From: Marinobacter halotolerans
GTDB taxonomy: Bacteria > Pseudomonadota > Gammaproteobacteria > Pseudomonadales > Oleiphilaceae
DNA: 64,000 nucleotides
NCBI RefSeq assembly: GCF_008795985.1
Contig: NZ_VMHP01000002.1
Location: 930,001-994,000, forward strand
Direction: 5' to 3'
In this document: piece by piece, positions 7,847 to 16,494 of the stretch
How the letters are laid out: every line of letters starts with the position of its first letter
How positions within the stretch are numbered: the stretch's first letter is position 1
The notes under the pieces: model-generated
What the model was told of the DNA's origin: nothing
The model's input: only the letters and a program-made list of their open reading frames with translations
Databases searched by the model: none
Made by a program: the position numbers and the translations under genes

Positions 7847-8596
7847 ATGAAGGTTCTGGTCGCCGTAAAACGAGTTATTGATTACAACGTAAAGGTGCGC
7901 GTCAAGCCGGACAACACCGGTGTGGACCTTGCCAACGTCAAAATGGCAATGAACCCATTCTGTGAAATCGCGGTTGAAGAAGCGGTTCGTCTGAAAGAGA
8001 AGGGCGTTGCCAGTGAAATCGTCGTGGTTACCATCGGCCCCAAGGCTGCCCAGGAGCAGATCCGTACTGCACTGGCCCTCGGTGCAGACCGTGGCATTCA
8101 CATCGAGACCGATGAGGAAGTCCAGTCTCTGGAAGCAGCCAAGCTGCTGAAGAGCGTTGTCGAGAAAGAAGAGCCCAAGCTGGTTATTCTTGGCAAGCAG
8201 TCCATCGATTCTGACAACAACCAGACTGGCCAGATGCTGGCAGCACTGACCGGAATGGGCCAGGGCACCTTCGCATCCGAAGTGGTTATTGAAGGGGAGA
8301 AAGTTCAGGTAACCCGTGAAATCGACGGCGGCCTGATGACGGTTGGCCTGAGCCTGCCTGCGGTTGTTACTACCGACCTTCGCCTCAACGAGCCGCGCTA
8401 TGCTTCTCTGCCGAACATTATGAAGGCGAAGAAGAAGCCTCTGGACACCATGTCACCGGCTGATCTTGGCGTTGAGATTACATCGCGTCTGTCCACCCTG
8501 AAGGTTGAGGCTCCGGCTTCCCGTCAGGCGGGTATCAAGGTAGCGGATGTAGCTGAGCTGGTCGACAAACTGAAGAACGAAGCGAAGGTGATCTAA
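7847..8596 (+). CDS. etfB: Electron transfer flavoprotein beta subunit
   Basis: EtfB is the AMP-binding subunit of the heterodimeric flavoprotein that collects electrons from acyl-CoA dehydrogenases and other flavin dehydrogenases. The 249-residue protein begins [20 protein letters not shown] and shows the family segment of conserved helices with VRLKEKG, the ALALGADRG loop, the [18 protein letters not shown] segment, and a C-terminal region with [11 protein letters not shown], the recognition loop that contacts partner dehydrogenases. The start has a GAGGAAT site. etfA starts on the base after its stop codon, so the two are coupled and made in equal amounts. Confidence 0.98.
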   Translation: MKVLVAVKRVIDYNVKVRVKPDNTGVDLANVKMAMNPFCEIAVEEAVRLKEKGVASEIVVVTIGPKAAQEQIRTALALGADRGIHIETDEEVQSLEAAKLLKSVVEKEEPKLVILGKQSIDSDNNQTGQMLAALTGMGQGTFASEVVIEGEKVQVTREIDGGLMTVGLSLPAVVTTDLRLNEPRYASLPNIMKAKKKPLDTMSPADLGVEITSRLSTLKVEAPASRQAGIKVADVAELVDKLKNEAKVI

Positions 8597-9538
8597 ATGA
8601 GCATCCTTGTATTTGCTGATCATGATAACAGCAGCCTGAAGCAGTCCACGCTCAACGTGGTTGCCGCTGCTAAAGCCATCGGTGGCGATATCGACATTCT
8701 GGTTGCCGGTGAAAACTGTGGTTCCGTAGGCGAAGCTGCGGCACAGGCCGAAGGCGTGAACAAGGTTCTGGTTGCGGATAATGCCGCTTACGGTCACTCA
8801 CTGGCAGAAAACCTGTCAGAGCTGGTGGCAGAAGTTGGCAAGGGTTACAGCCACATTCTAGCCTCCGCAGGCACCACCGGTAAGGATTTCATGCCGCGTG
8901 TTGCAGCATTGCTGGACGTTGCCCAGGTGTCGGACATCATGCGCGTTGAGTCCGAGGACACATTCGTGCGTCCGATCTACGCGGGTAACGCCATCGCGAC
9001 CGTGAAAGCGACTGACAGCATCAAGGTCATCACGGTTCGTCCCACCGCCTTTGATCCGGTTGCTGCTGAAGGCGGATCCGCGTCTGTTGAAGCACTGGAC
9101 GTTGTGAAGGATGCAGGCCTGTCCGAGTTCGTCAGTGAAGAGCTTGCCAAGTCCGACCGTCCTGACCTGTCCAGCGCCGACATCGTCATTTCCGGTGGCC
9201 GCGGCATGCAGAACGGTGACAACTTCAAGATGCTGGAAAGCGTTGCCGACCAACTGGGTGCCGCCATCGGCGCTTCCCGTGCGGCGGTTGATGCCGGTTT
9301 CGTACCGAACGATATGCAGGTCGGCCAGACCGGTAAGATCGTTGCACCGCAGCTGTACATCGCGGTGGGCATTTCCGGTGCTATCCAGCACCTGGCAGGT
9401 ATGGGCGATTCCAAAGTGATCGCAGCCATCAACAAGGACGAAGAGGCGCCGATTTTTCAGGTAGCTGATTACGGCCTGGTTGCTGACCTGTTCGAAGCTG
9501 TACCACAGCTGGAAGAAGAACTGAAAAAGGTTCTTTGA
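8597..9538 (+). CDS. etfA: Electron transfer flavoprotein alpha subunit
   Basis: EtfA is the FAD-binding partner of EtfB. The 313-residue protein has the N-terminal ETF domain (1-180) and the C-terminal FAD-binding domain with [22 protein letters not shown], and [21 protein letters not shown], where the cofactor lies. The gene begins directly after the etfB stop (TAAATG) and is followed by a strong terminator, so the operon is just etfBA. Electrons pass from here to the ETF-QO encoded on the other side of the shared regulatory region. Confidence 0.98.
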   Translation: MSILVFADHDNSSLKQSTLNVVAAAKAIGGDIDILVAGENCGSVGEAAAQAEGVNKVLVADNAAYGHSLAENLSELVAEVGKGYSHILASAGTTGKDFMPRVAALLDVAQVSDIMRVESEDTFVRPIYAGNAIATVKATDSIKVITVRPTAFDPVAAEGGSASVEALDVVKDAGLSEFVSEELAKSDRPDLSSADIVISGGRGMQNGDNFKMLESVADQLGAAIGASRAAVDAGFVPNDMQVGQTGKIVAPQLYIAVGISGAIQHLAGMGDSKVIAAINKDEEAPIFQVADYGLVADLFEAVPQLEEELKKVL

Positions 9539-9551
9539 CCATCGGCGATTG

Positions 9552-9578
9552 AAAAAGGCACCTTAGGGTGCCTTTTTT
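9552..9578 (+). terminator. Rho-independent terminator of etfBA
   Basis: An 11-bp stem (AAAAAGGCACC with GGTGCCTTTTT) and TTAG loop, ending in six T residues, begins 14 bases after the etfA stop. The A-rich 5' arm lets it also work leftward for the gene ending at 9591. Confidence 0.9.
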
Positions 9579-9590
9579 ATTGCCTGGCTC

Positions 9591-10067
9591 TTATTGCCGT
9601 GGCGGTCTGTCGCGATCTTTTGACCGGCGGGCGGTCAAACGTTTTTCTTTGCGGCTGATGAACAGAGTATCGGCAATCAGATGAATCGCTTTATTGGTCG
9701 TCTGGGCCGCTTTGTATATCTGGGCGCTGGTATTGTTGTGGGTTTCCCGGGCACGTCGGGCACTTTCACGGAATTCTTCGTCGGTGGAAAAGTGGTCGAT
9801 CAGGCTGAAGGTTGTGGCGGCAATCGCCTTGTGCATTTTTTCCACGGCTGAAGTGCCCTGTTTCACCGTGTCTTCAAGCAATCGGGCCCGGTTGCGGGTT
9901 TCCAGCAGCTCCATGCGACTTTTCTGGATATGACTGTTGGCCGAACGCTGGGCCGCGCGCAAGCTTATCAGGACCCGGCGGTTACGGAGGTGTATCGAGA
10001 AGGCGACCGCCAGAAAACAGGTGGTGACCAGGATTAGAACAGTGCTGGTAATGAGCAGGGCGTTCAT
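9591..10067 (-). CDS. Membrane-anchored coiled-coil protein of unknown function
   Basis: This 158-residue protein has one N-terminal membrane segment (about 5-27), followed by a cytoplasmic-type basic region and a long helical, probably coiled-coil part (about 40-130). It ends in a strongly basic tail rich in Arg and Lys. I do not recognise a family. It lies eight bases after the gene at 10075-10404, which has the same anchor-plus-helix design, so the two are probably cotranscribed and may form a complex. The stop faces the etfBA terminator. Confidence 0.7.
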   Translation of the reverse strand: MNALLITSTVLILVTTCFLAVAFSIHLRNRRVLISLRAAQRSANSHIQKSRMELLETRNRARLLEDTVKQGTSAVEKMHKAIAATTFSLIDHFSTDEEFRESARRARETHNNTSAQIYKAAQTTNKAIHLIADTLFISRKEKRLTARRSKDRDRPPRQ

Positions 10068-10074
10068 AAAGCTC

Positions 10075-10404
10075 CTAGCGATAGTCTAGTTGCATGGTGA
10101 CTTGAATATCCCGTTCTTCCAGCTCTTTCTGTAATTCCTTCATAACCTCCTGATACACAAGCCTTGTTACCATCACCGGTAGTCGGTCTGCAAGCACTCT
10201 GGCAGAACGGGATTCCCGGCGGGCGACGGCAATCGGATCAACAACCTGAAGCGTAAGTACCAGCTGCGGTTCCCGGGTATCATCTGGCCCATGGCTCTCT
10301 TGCAAGGCGTCCTGGATAAGGGCTTTCTGCATGCGGACCTGCCAGAATAGCCAGGCGCTGATCAGGGTGAGAATTATGCTCAACGTGAGCAGCAGGGTGG
10401 TCAA
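10075..10404 (-). CDS. Small membrane-anchored protein of unknown function
   Basis: The 109-residue protein has an N-terminal membrane segment (about 3-22), then a soluble domain with a strand (PQLVLTLQVVDPIAVARRES) and a helix ending in KELQKELEERD. No family is recognised. The start is TTG at 10404, supported by a GGAGG site seven bases before it; there is no upstream ATG in frame close by. It is the first gene of a two-gene unit with the coiled-coil protein at 9591. Confidence 0.65.
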   Translation of the reverse strand: MTTLLLTLSIILTLISAWLFWQVRMQKALIQDALQESHGPDDTREPQLVLTLQVVDPIAVARRESRSARVLADRLPVMVTRLVYQEVMKELQKELEERDIQVTMQLDYR

Positions 10405-10534
10405 TGTAAAACCTCCATTGGTGATCGTGTGTTAGTGCTATGTTTAAGCAGTGTGCGCGATTGTACAGGCGAAACGATTGGCCGCTGCGACGTCTGAAAT
10501 CAACTTACAGGGAAATATAGAGAAGGAAAATGAC

Positions 10535-10948
10535 ATGATCTGGTTAAAAGCATTCATCAGCGGCTTACTCGCCACACTTATTTTCCACCAGGGCCTTTTT
10601 GCGGTGTTCTATATGGCCGGTATGGTGCCATCCGCCCCGTTTAACCTCACACCGGTTCCGCCACTGGGGGTGCCTGCGGTGCTTTCCCTGGCATTTTTTG
10701 GCGGTCTCTGGGGCATGGTTCTTTGGCTTTTACTGGGCCGGCTGAAGGGTCTGGTGTTCTGGCTGGGTAATGTGATTGCCGGTGCAATCGGACCAACGGT
10801 TGTTGCTATGCTGGTGGTGTTTCCCATGAAAGGGCTGGAAGTGACCGCCCAGACCTGGACCGGCGGCCTGGTATTGAACGGGTTCTGGGGCTTGGGTGTT
10901 GCGCTGTTTATGGTGCTGATGGGCGCAAAAGCCGCACAAAAGGCCTGA
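10535..10948 (+). CDS. Hypothetical four-helix membrane protein
   Basis: The protein has 137 residues and four hydrophobic segments (about 4-28, 46-68, 72-98 and 108-130), so it should be an integral inner membrane protein. The reading frame is open upstream to 10451, but the ATG at 10535 has an AGAAGGA site at the right distance and begins with the first membrane segment, so it is preferred. I do not recognise a family and no catalytic motif is visible. The next gene starts 32 bases downstream on the same strand and may be in the same transcript. Confidence 0.65.
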   Translation: MIWLKAFISGLLATLIFHQGLFAVFYMAGMVPSAPFNLTPVPPLGVPAVLSLAFFGGLWGMVLWLLLGRLKGLVFWLGNVIAGAIGPTVVAMLVVFPMKGLEVTAQTWTGGLVLNGFWGLGVALFMVLMGAKAAQKA

Positions 10949-10980
10949 AAAACTGACGAATTACGCTAACAGGATGAAAA

Positions 10981-12219
10981 ATGAGCGATAAAACGGACAC
11001 AAACTACGACATAGTGGTATTCGGAGCGACCAGCTTTGTCGGCCAGATTCTGACTGACTATCTGCTGAAAACCTACGGTACCGATAAGGAACTGAAATGG
11101 GCCATTGCGGGCCGTTCGCAGAACAAACTGAATGCCCTCAAGGCGGATCTGGGCAAGGCCGCAACAAAACTGCCCGTGATCGTTGCAGATGCCGCTGATG
11201 AGACTGCCCTCAAGGAGATGTGCGACCAGACCCGTGTGGTTATTTCCACCGTCGGACCCTACGCCTTGTTTGGCGAGCCGCTGGTGAAAGTCTGCGCGGA
11301 ATCCGGTACCGATTATTGTGACCTTACCGGCGAAGTCCAATGGATTCGCAGGATGGTCGACAAGTACGAGGACGCCGCCAAGGCCTCCGGTGCTCGCATC
11401 GTTCACAGCTGCGGTTTTGATTCCATTCCGTCCGACATGGGCGTGTGGTTCCTGCAACAGCAGGCTGAGCAGACATTTGGCGCGCCCTGTCGCGACGTTC
11501 GCATGCGCGTGAAAGCGGCCAAAGGTGAGTTTTCCGGCGGCACCGTGGCCAGTCTGGTCAACGCCGTGAAAGAGGCCGCTGCAGATCCAGCGTTGCGCAA
11601 AGAGATGGCCAATCCTTTTTCAATCTGTCCGAAGGGCCATCGCTCCGAAACCCGCCAGCCCAATCTTAAAGGGGCTGCTTATGATAGTGAGCTGGGCGTC
11701 TGGCTGGCACCCTTTGTGATGAGTGCGATCAATAACCGTATCGTTCATCGCTCCAATGCATTGCAGGATGCCCGTTATGGCAAGGAATTCACCTACGATG
11801 AAGCCATGATCGTTGGCCGTGGCCTCCAAGGCCGTCTGACGGCCTACGGCGTCACCGCTGCACTCGGTGGTTTCGTGACTGCATCGGCATTTAAACCATC
11901 CCGCTGGTTGGTCGAGAAGTTCGTTCCCAAACCCGGTGAGGGCCCGAGCCCCGAAGCCCAGGAAAATGGCTATTACGACCTGCGTTTTGTTGGCAAAACC
12001 GAGGACGGCAAAACCATTAAGACCAAAGTGGTGGGCGATCGTGACCCGGGCTATGGCTCTACCAGCAAGATGTTGGGCGAGGCCGGTATGTGCCTGGCGT
12101 TCGATGTGGCCGACGCGCCTGGTGGCATTTGGACACCCGCCTCCCTGCTGGACGGCAAGCTGTTCGACCGCCTGACCAGCAAGGCCGGGCTGAAGTTCGA
12201 GCTTCTGGAAACCAGCTAG
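10981..12219 (+). CDS. Saccharopine dehydrogenase-like (trans-acting enoyl reductase-like) oxidoreductase
   Basis: This 412-residue protein has an N-terminal Rossmann fold with the motif VVFGATSFVGQIL (12-24) and the AGRSQNKL segment after the second strand, as in the saccharopine dehydrogenase/SCCPDH family. Later segments VISTVGPYALFGEPLV and YCDLTGE are also family marks. Such proteins bind NAD(P); bacterial members without lysine-pathway neighbours are often annotated as enoyl reductases acting on lipids, but the substrate here is unknown. An AGGATGA site precedes the ATG. Its stop overlaps the stop of convergent cydC by four bases. Confidence 0.85.
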   Translation: MSDKTDTNYDIVVFGATSFVGQILTDYLLKTYGTDKELKWAIAGRSQNKLNALKADLGKAATKLPVIVADAADETALKEMCDQTRVVISTVGPYALFGEPLVKVCAESGTDYCDLTGEVQWIRRMVDKYEDAAKASGARIVHSCGFDSIPSDMGVWFLQQQAEQTFGAPCRDVRMRVKAAKGEFSGGTVASLVNAVKEAAADPALRKEMANPFSICPKGHRSETRQPNLKGAAYDSELGVWLAPFVMSAINNRIVHRSNALQDARYGKEFTYDEAMIVGRGLQGRLTAYGVTAALGGFVTASAFKPSRWLVEKFVPKPGEGPSPEAQENGYYDLRFVGKTEDGKTIKTKVVGDRDPGYGSTSKMLGEAGMCLAFDVADAPGGIWTPASLLDGKLFDRLTSKAGLKFELLETS

Positions 12220-13829
12220 ACGTTCAGATGGATCACGCGGTCGGTGCCCGGAAGGGCGTCCGGCCCGTGAGCCAGGCTGATAAAGGTTCTGCCTTCCAGA
12301 ATCGCCTTCATCCGCTCTGAGATCCGGGCCCTTGTATCAACATCAAGGCCGGTGAAGGGCTCGTCCAGCATAACCACCGGCGCCGGATTCAGCAGTACCC
12401 GCGCCAGCGCCACACGCCGTGCTTCTCCTCCGGACAGCCGGCTGCCTCCGCTTCCAAGCCAGGTATCAAGCTGGTCCGCTTCCGAGTGAAATCGCTCCGC
12501 CAGTTCCATTTGTTGCAACATGCTCCACAGCTCCGTATCTGTGGCCATGGGCGCGCCCAGCAATAGATTGGCCCTTAACGTGTCCTCGAACAGGACGGTT
12601 TTTTGTGTCAAATACACCAGACCCCGGCACGCAACACGGCCATGCTGTGGAAGCAGCCCGGCAAGGGTATCCGCCAGCGATGATTTGCCGCTGCCGGAAT
12701 GGCCAACAATACCGATATGTTCGCCGTCCTCAATCTCAATGTTGAAATGGGTAAACAGCGGTGCATGGCCGGGGTGTCTAACGGTCAGATTATCTGCCCG
12801 AAGGGCGACGCCGGGGAGCAGGTTAAAGGGCTCGCCGGTATCAAGTGGCTGCTGAGGCTGGCAATCCCGGTTGAGTCGCCGTGCGGAGGCCAGTGTAGAC
12901 CCCAGCTTGCCGAAGGCGTCCGGCAACATGCCGTAGATTTCCGCCAGGCCCAGCAGGGTAATGGGCAAAAGTACCAGCACCGGCCCAGAAAGGCTGCCGG
13001 CCTGGTAAAGCGCAAACCCCGCCCAGAGGACGAACACCGCAGAAAGATTCACCAGGCAGTGGGTGGCGGCCAGATGCCAGCCAACACGGACATCAGCCCG
13101 GGCCTGTTCGGAAGCGAGCTGACGGGCCTGACGCATCAGCCGTGCTTCATGTTTGCCGGACCGGCCGGCGGCAGTGAGTTCTGCAAAGCCCTCAATGTGC
13201 TCGACAACGGAGTTTCGCAGCGCGTCCTGTTGGTCACTGTGTCGGCCGGCGATATGGCGGGTCCGAAGGTAGACGCCTATGGAGGCAACCACCAGCGCTG
13301 AAAGCAGGATCAAACCGGACAGCAGAGCGGTAAGCGTATTAGACAGTACAGCCACCAAACCCACTACCAGCAGCGTCACGAAGGCAGCAAGGGCAGTCGG
13401 GGCGATCAGCCGAAGATAGAGCGTATCCAGGGCGTCGACGTCGCTGGTCAGCCGCGACAGCCACTGGGCGCCGGTCAGCCCGCCGCGGTGGCTGCGGCCT
13501 GAGACCGCTAACGCCTGGAACAATGCCACGCGGATATCGGTCAGCAGGCGCATTACGGTGTCGTGGTTGTATACCCGCTCCAGATAACGGAAGACCGTAC
13601 GGGAGACCGCAAAGAAACGGATGGCGCCGCCGGGAACATACAGGTTAATGGTGGCGGCAATGCCGGCGGCCAGCAGCAGACCCACCAGCGCCGTTTTGGT
13701 GATGAACCAGCCAGACACCGCAAGCAGGGCAATGCCGGAGAGCAGGGTAGCCAGTATCAGGAACCCGCCGGTCACCAGCCGCCGGGGGCGTTTGAAGACA
13801 AGTTGCAGCCAGGGCTTCAGTTCACGCAT
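12216..13829 (-). CDS. cydC: Thiol reductant ABC exporter subunit CydC
   Basis: CydC pairs with CydD to form an inner membrane ABC exporter for cysteine and glutathione, needed for assembly of bd-type oxidase. The 537-residue protein has six membrane helices (about 15-310) and an ATPase domain with Walker A GHSGSGKSS, signature LSGGEARRVALARVLL and Walker B VVMLDEPFTGLD. The ATG at 13829 overlaps the end of cydD and has a GAGGT site; a GTG at 13844 is less likely. It is the last gene of the cydABDC operon and runs tail to tail into the upstream oxidoreductase gene. Confidence 0.93.
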   Translation of the reverse strand: MRELKPWLQLVFKRPRRLVTGGFLILATLLSGIALLAVSGWFITKTALVGLLLAAGIAATINLYVPGGAIRFFAVSRTVFRYLERVYNHDTVMRLLTDIRVALFQALAVSGRSHRGGLTGAQWLSRLTSDVDALDTLYLRLIAPTALAAFVTLLVVGLVAVLSNTLTALLSGLILLSALVVASIGVYLRTRHIAGRHSDQQDALRNSVVEHIEGFAELTAAGRSGKHEARLMRQARQLASEQARADVRVGWHLAATHCLVNLSAVFVLWAGFALYQAGSLSGPVLVLLPITLLGLAEIYGMLPDAFGKLGSTLASARRLNRDCQPQQPLDTGEPFNLLPGVALRADNLTVRHPGHAPLFTHFNIEIEDGEHIGIVGHSGSGKSSLADTLAGLLPQHGRVACRGLVYLTQKTVLFEDTLRANLLLGAPMATDTELWSMLQQMELAERFHSEADQLDTWLGSGGSRLSGGEARRVALARVLLNPAPVVMLDEPFTGLDVDTRARISERMKAILEGRTFISLAHGPDALPGTDRVIHLNV

Positions 13830-15492
13830 CCCGCACCTCGCCACCGGATACCAGCAGCACGCGGTTGGCCAGCGTCAGCAGGGCGTGATGATGGGTGGAG
13901 AAAACCAGGGTTTTGCCGGCCATGGCCAGTTTGTGCAGGGCTTCCAGCACGAACACCTCGCTGTCGCTGTCCAGCCCCGCGGTGGGTTCATCCAGCAGAA
14001 TCAGGTCGTAGTCGGCCAGAAAGATCCGGGCCAGGCTCAGGCGCCGTGCCTGGCCGCCGGAAAGCCCCTGTCCGTCTTCTGATACCGGGCTGTGAATACC
14101 GGCCTTGCGGCTATCCAGCAGCGGCCCCAGGCCAACGTTGCGAAGGGCCGTTGCAATGGCGATATCCGAGGCATCCGGCGTGGTCAGCCTAAGGTTGTCG
14201 GCCCATGTGCCCTGAACCAGAAAACCTTTCTGGCCCAGCCAGCCAAAGCGGAAGCTGCCGGGCGCCTGACCGAACAGATGCATGGTGCCGCTGTCTGGCT
14301 TCATGAACCCTGCCAGCAGATGCAGCAGGGTGGATTTGCCGCCCCCGGAGGGCCCTGTCAGGGCAATGACCTCGCCTTGGCGGACGACCAGGTTTAGTTC
14401 TCGTAAAAGCGTCTGTTCTGCCCGGAAAGACTTGCTGAGGGATTTAAGTTCAATGACGTCGGAATTGGTTACATTGGCAGGTGCTTCAGGGAGAGGGTCG
14501 CTTTCCGTCGGGGTATTCAGCCGCTCCAGGATCTCTGCACTGGCGCCCATGGCCGCCGCCCGGTCATGGTAATGCTGGGAGAGAGTGCGTAGCGGCTGGA
14601 AGAATTCCGGCGCCAGCAAAAGGATTAATAGACCGGAAAAAAGCGTCAGCTTATCGGACGGGCCATAGCTGATATAACCCAGCAGGCCGAACCCGATGTA
14701 GATGGCAATCACGGCAATGGCCACCGAGGCAAAAAACTCCAGAACCGCCGAAGACAGAAACGCGACCCGCAGGGTTTTCATGGTGATACGCCGGTAATAG
14801 TCCGAGCGCTGGCGAATAAGCTCGGCAGCGCCTGTCGTCTGGCCAAACAGCTGCAGGGTTGTCAGCCCGCGCACCTTGTCCAGAAACTGGCCGGACAGGC
14901 GGCTGATGGTTTCAAAATGCTGCTGGTTCAGCTTCTCCGCGCCCATGCCCACCAGCGCCATAAACAATGGAATCAGTGGTGCTGACAGCACCAGGAAGAC
15001 GCCCGCCAGCCAGTCCAGCCAGAACACCAGCGCCAGAATCATCAGGGGCAGGATCACCGACAGGGCCATCTGGGGCAGGAAGCGGGAAAAGTACCCGTGC
15101 AACGCGTCCACATGATCAATCCATTCCCGCGCCAGCGTGCCCGCAGAGGACTGCCCCAACGCGACCGGCCCGGTGGCCTGCCAGTGCCGGTGAATCTGTC
15201 GCCGGGCTTGGCGTCTTACCTGTTCACTGCAGCGGGCGGCAAACCGTGTCTGATAGCCCTGGCCGATAGCGCGCGCGAGGATGGCCAGAACCAGCCCAAT
15301 GAAGATCGGGCCAAGCTCGCTAACGGCACCCTCGTCAATCACACCCCGATGAACAATCCATGCCAGCAGAACCATCTGGGTGATAGTGGCAACGCCCGCG
15401 ACTGTGCCCGCCGTTACCGTCGCCCAAATCCAGCGCCGGTTGCCGCGGGCCAGTTCCGCAAGCCAGTGCTTTACCGCCTGCGGCTCCGACAC
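13822..15492 (-). CDS. cydD: Thiol reductant ABC exporter subunit CydD
   Basis: This 556-residue protein is the other half of the CydDC exporter: a transmembrane domain (about 20-320) and an ATPase domain with Walker A GPSGGGKST, signature LSGGQARRLSLARIFL and Walker B LILLDEPTAGLD. Translation starts at GTG 15492, immediately after the cydB stop codon, so the subunits are coupled to the oxidase genes. The 3' end overlaps cydC by eight bases. The order A-B-D-C in one operon ties the exporter to the oxidase encoded upstream. Confidence 0.94.
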   Translation of the reverse strand: MSEPQAVKHWLAELARGNRRWIWATVTAGTVAGVATITQMVLLAWIVHRGVIDEGAVSELGPIFIGLVLAILARAIGQGYQTRFAARCSEQVRRQARRQIHRHWQATGPVALGQSSAGTLAREWIDHVDALHGYFSRFLPQMALSVILPLMILALVFWLDWLAGVFLVLSAPLIPLFMALVGMGAEKLNQQHFETISRLSGQFLDKVRGLTTLQLFGQTTGAAELIRQRSDYYRRITMKTLRVAFLSSAVLEFFASVAIAVIAIYIGFGLLGYISYGPSDKLTLFSGLLILLLAPEFFQPLRTLSQHYHDRAAAMGASAEILERLNTPTESDPLPEAPANVTNSDVIELKSLSKSFRAEQTLLRELNLVVRQGEVIALTGPSGGGKSTLLHLLAGFMKPDSGTMHLFGQAPGSFRFGWLGQKGFLVQGTWADNLRLTTPDASDIAIATALRNVGLGPLLDSRKAGIHSPVSEDGQGLSGGQARRLSLARIFLADYDLILLDEPTAGLDSDSEVFVLEALHKLAMAGKTLVFSTHHHALLTLANRVLLVSGGEVRDA

Positions 15493-16494
15493 CTAGTGGT
15501 AACCCTCGCCAGCACGGACCTTGCCGCGAAAGACCCAGTAGGTCCAGGCGGTATAGCCAAGAATGACCGGAAGAACGAATATCAGGCCAATTAAAAGAAA
15601 GAGCTGCGATTCCGGTGCCGAAGCAGCATCCCAAAGCGTATAGTCCGGCGGCACTACATAGGGCCAGCGGCTGACCACGAGCCCAAGATAGGTTGAGACG
15701 AACAAGCCCATGGTCGCCACAAAGGGCAAGCCTTCGAGCCGTTTACGTACAGATCGGAAAATCAGAAAGGCAAATCCGAGAGAGAACGCTGGCAGAACCC
15801 AGATAACGGTCAGATTTGAAAACCAGCGCTCACGGACCATCTCGTCTACAAAGGGGGTCCAAACGCTGATAACTGCAAATACAGCCAGAACTGCCATCAA
15901 CAGCGGCACTGTGATGCGGTACGCCCATTCCTGAAGCTGGCCCTCAGTTTTCATGATCAACCATGTTGCCCCCAGTAGTGCATAGCCTGCCAGAAGCCCC
16001 ATGGCGGTCAGCAGACTAAACGGGGTAAGCCAATCAAGCGCATCGCCCACGAACACGCCATTGGCGGTTTCAAATCCCTCGATATAGGCGCCGACAACTG
16101 CGCCCTGAGCCAGTGCTGCAACGGTGGAGCCGCCTGCAAACGACCAGTTCCACAGATACCGGGATCTATTCGCCTTGAACCTGAACTCAAAGGCCACACC
16201 CCGGAAAATAAGCCCTGCCAAAAGAAGAAATACCCCAAGATAGAGCGCGGGAAGCAGGATAGAGTAAACCAGCGGAAATGCAGCCAGTAATCCTGCACCG
16301 CCAAGCACTAACCAGGTCTCGTTGCCGTCCCAGACCGGCGCAACTGTGTTCATCATGATGTCTCTGCTTTCTTCATTCGGGGCAAAGGGAAACAGGATTC
16401 CCACTCCCAGATCAAAGCCATCCATCAGGACATACATGATGACGCCAAAACCGATGATGAATGCCCATATTAAAGGCAGGGTTAACTGCTCCAT
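15493..16494 (-). CDS. cydB: Cytochrome bd-type quinol oxidase subunit II
   Basis: CydB forms with CydA the membrane quinol oxidase that reduces oxygen to water without pumping protons. The 333-residue protein has eight or nine membrane helices, including the start (LPLIWAFIIGFGVIMYVLMDGFDLGVG) split across helix 1, with the GFDLG motif near residue 26-30, and DGNETWLVLGGAGLLAAFP, a family hallmark. The ATG at 16494 lies inside the 3' end of cydA, overlapping by 13 bases. Length fits the short CioB-like class. No small CydX subunit is encoded between cydB and cydD. Confidence 0.95.
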   Translation of the reverse strand: MEQLTLPLIWAFIIGFGVIMYVLMDGFDLGVGILFPFAPNEESRDIMMNTVAPVWDGNETWLVLGGAGLLAAFPLVYSILLPALYLGVFLLLAGLIFRGVAFEFRFKANRSRYLWNWSFAGGSTVAALAQGAVVGAYIEGFETANGVFVGDALDWLTPFSLLTAMGLLAGYALLGATWLIMKTEGQLQEWAYRITVPLLMAVLAVFAVISVWTPFVDEMVRERWFSNLTVIWVLPAFSLGFAFLIFRSVRKRLEGLPFVATMGLFVSTYLGLVVSRWPYVVPPDYTLWDAASAPESQLFLLIGLIFVLPVILGYTAWTYWVFRGKVRAGEGYH

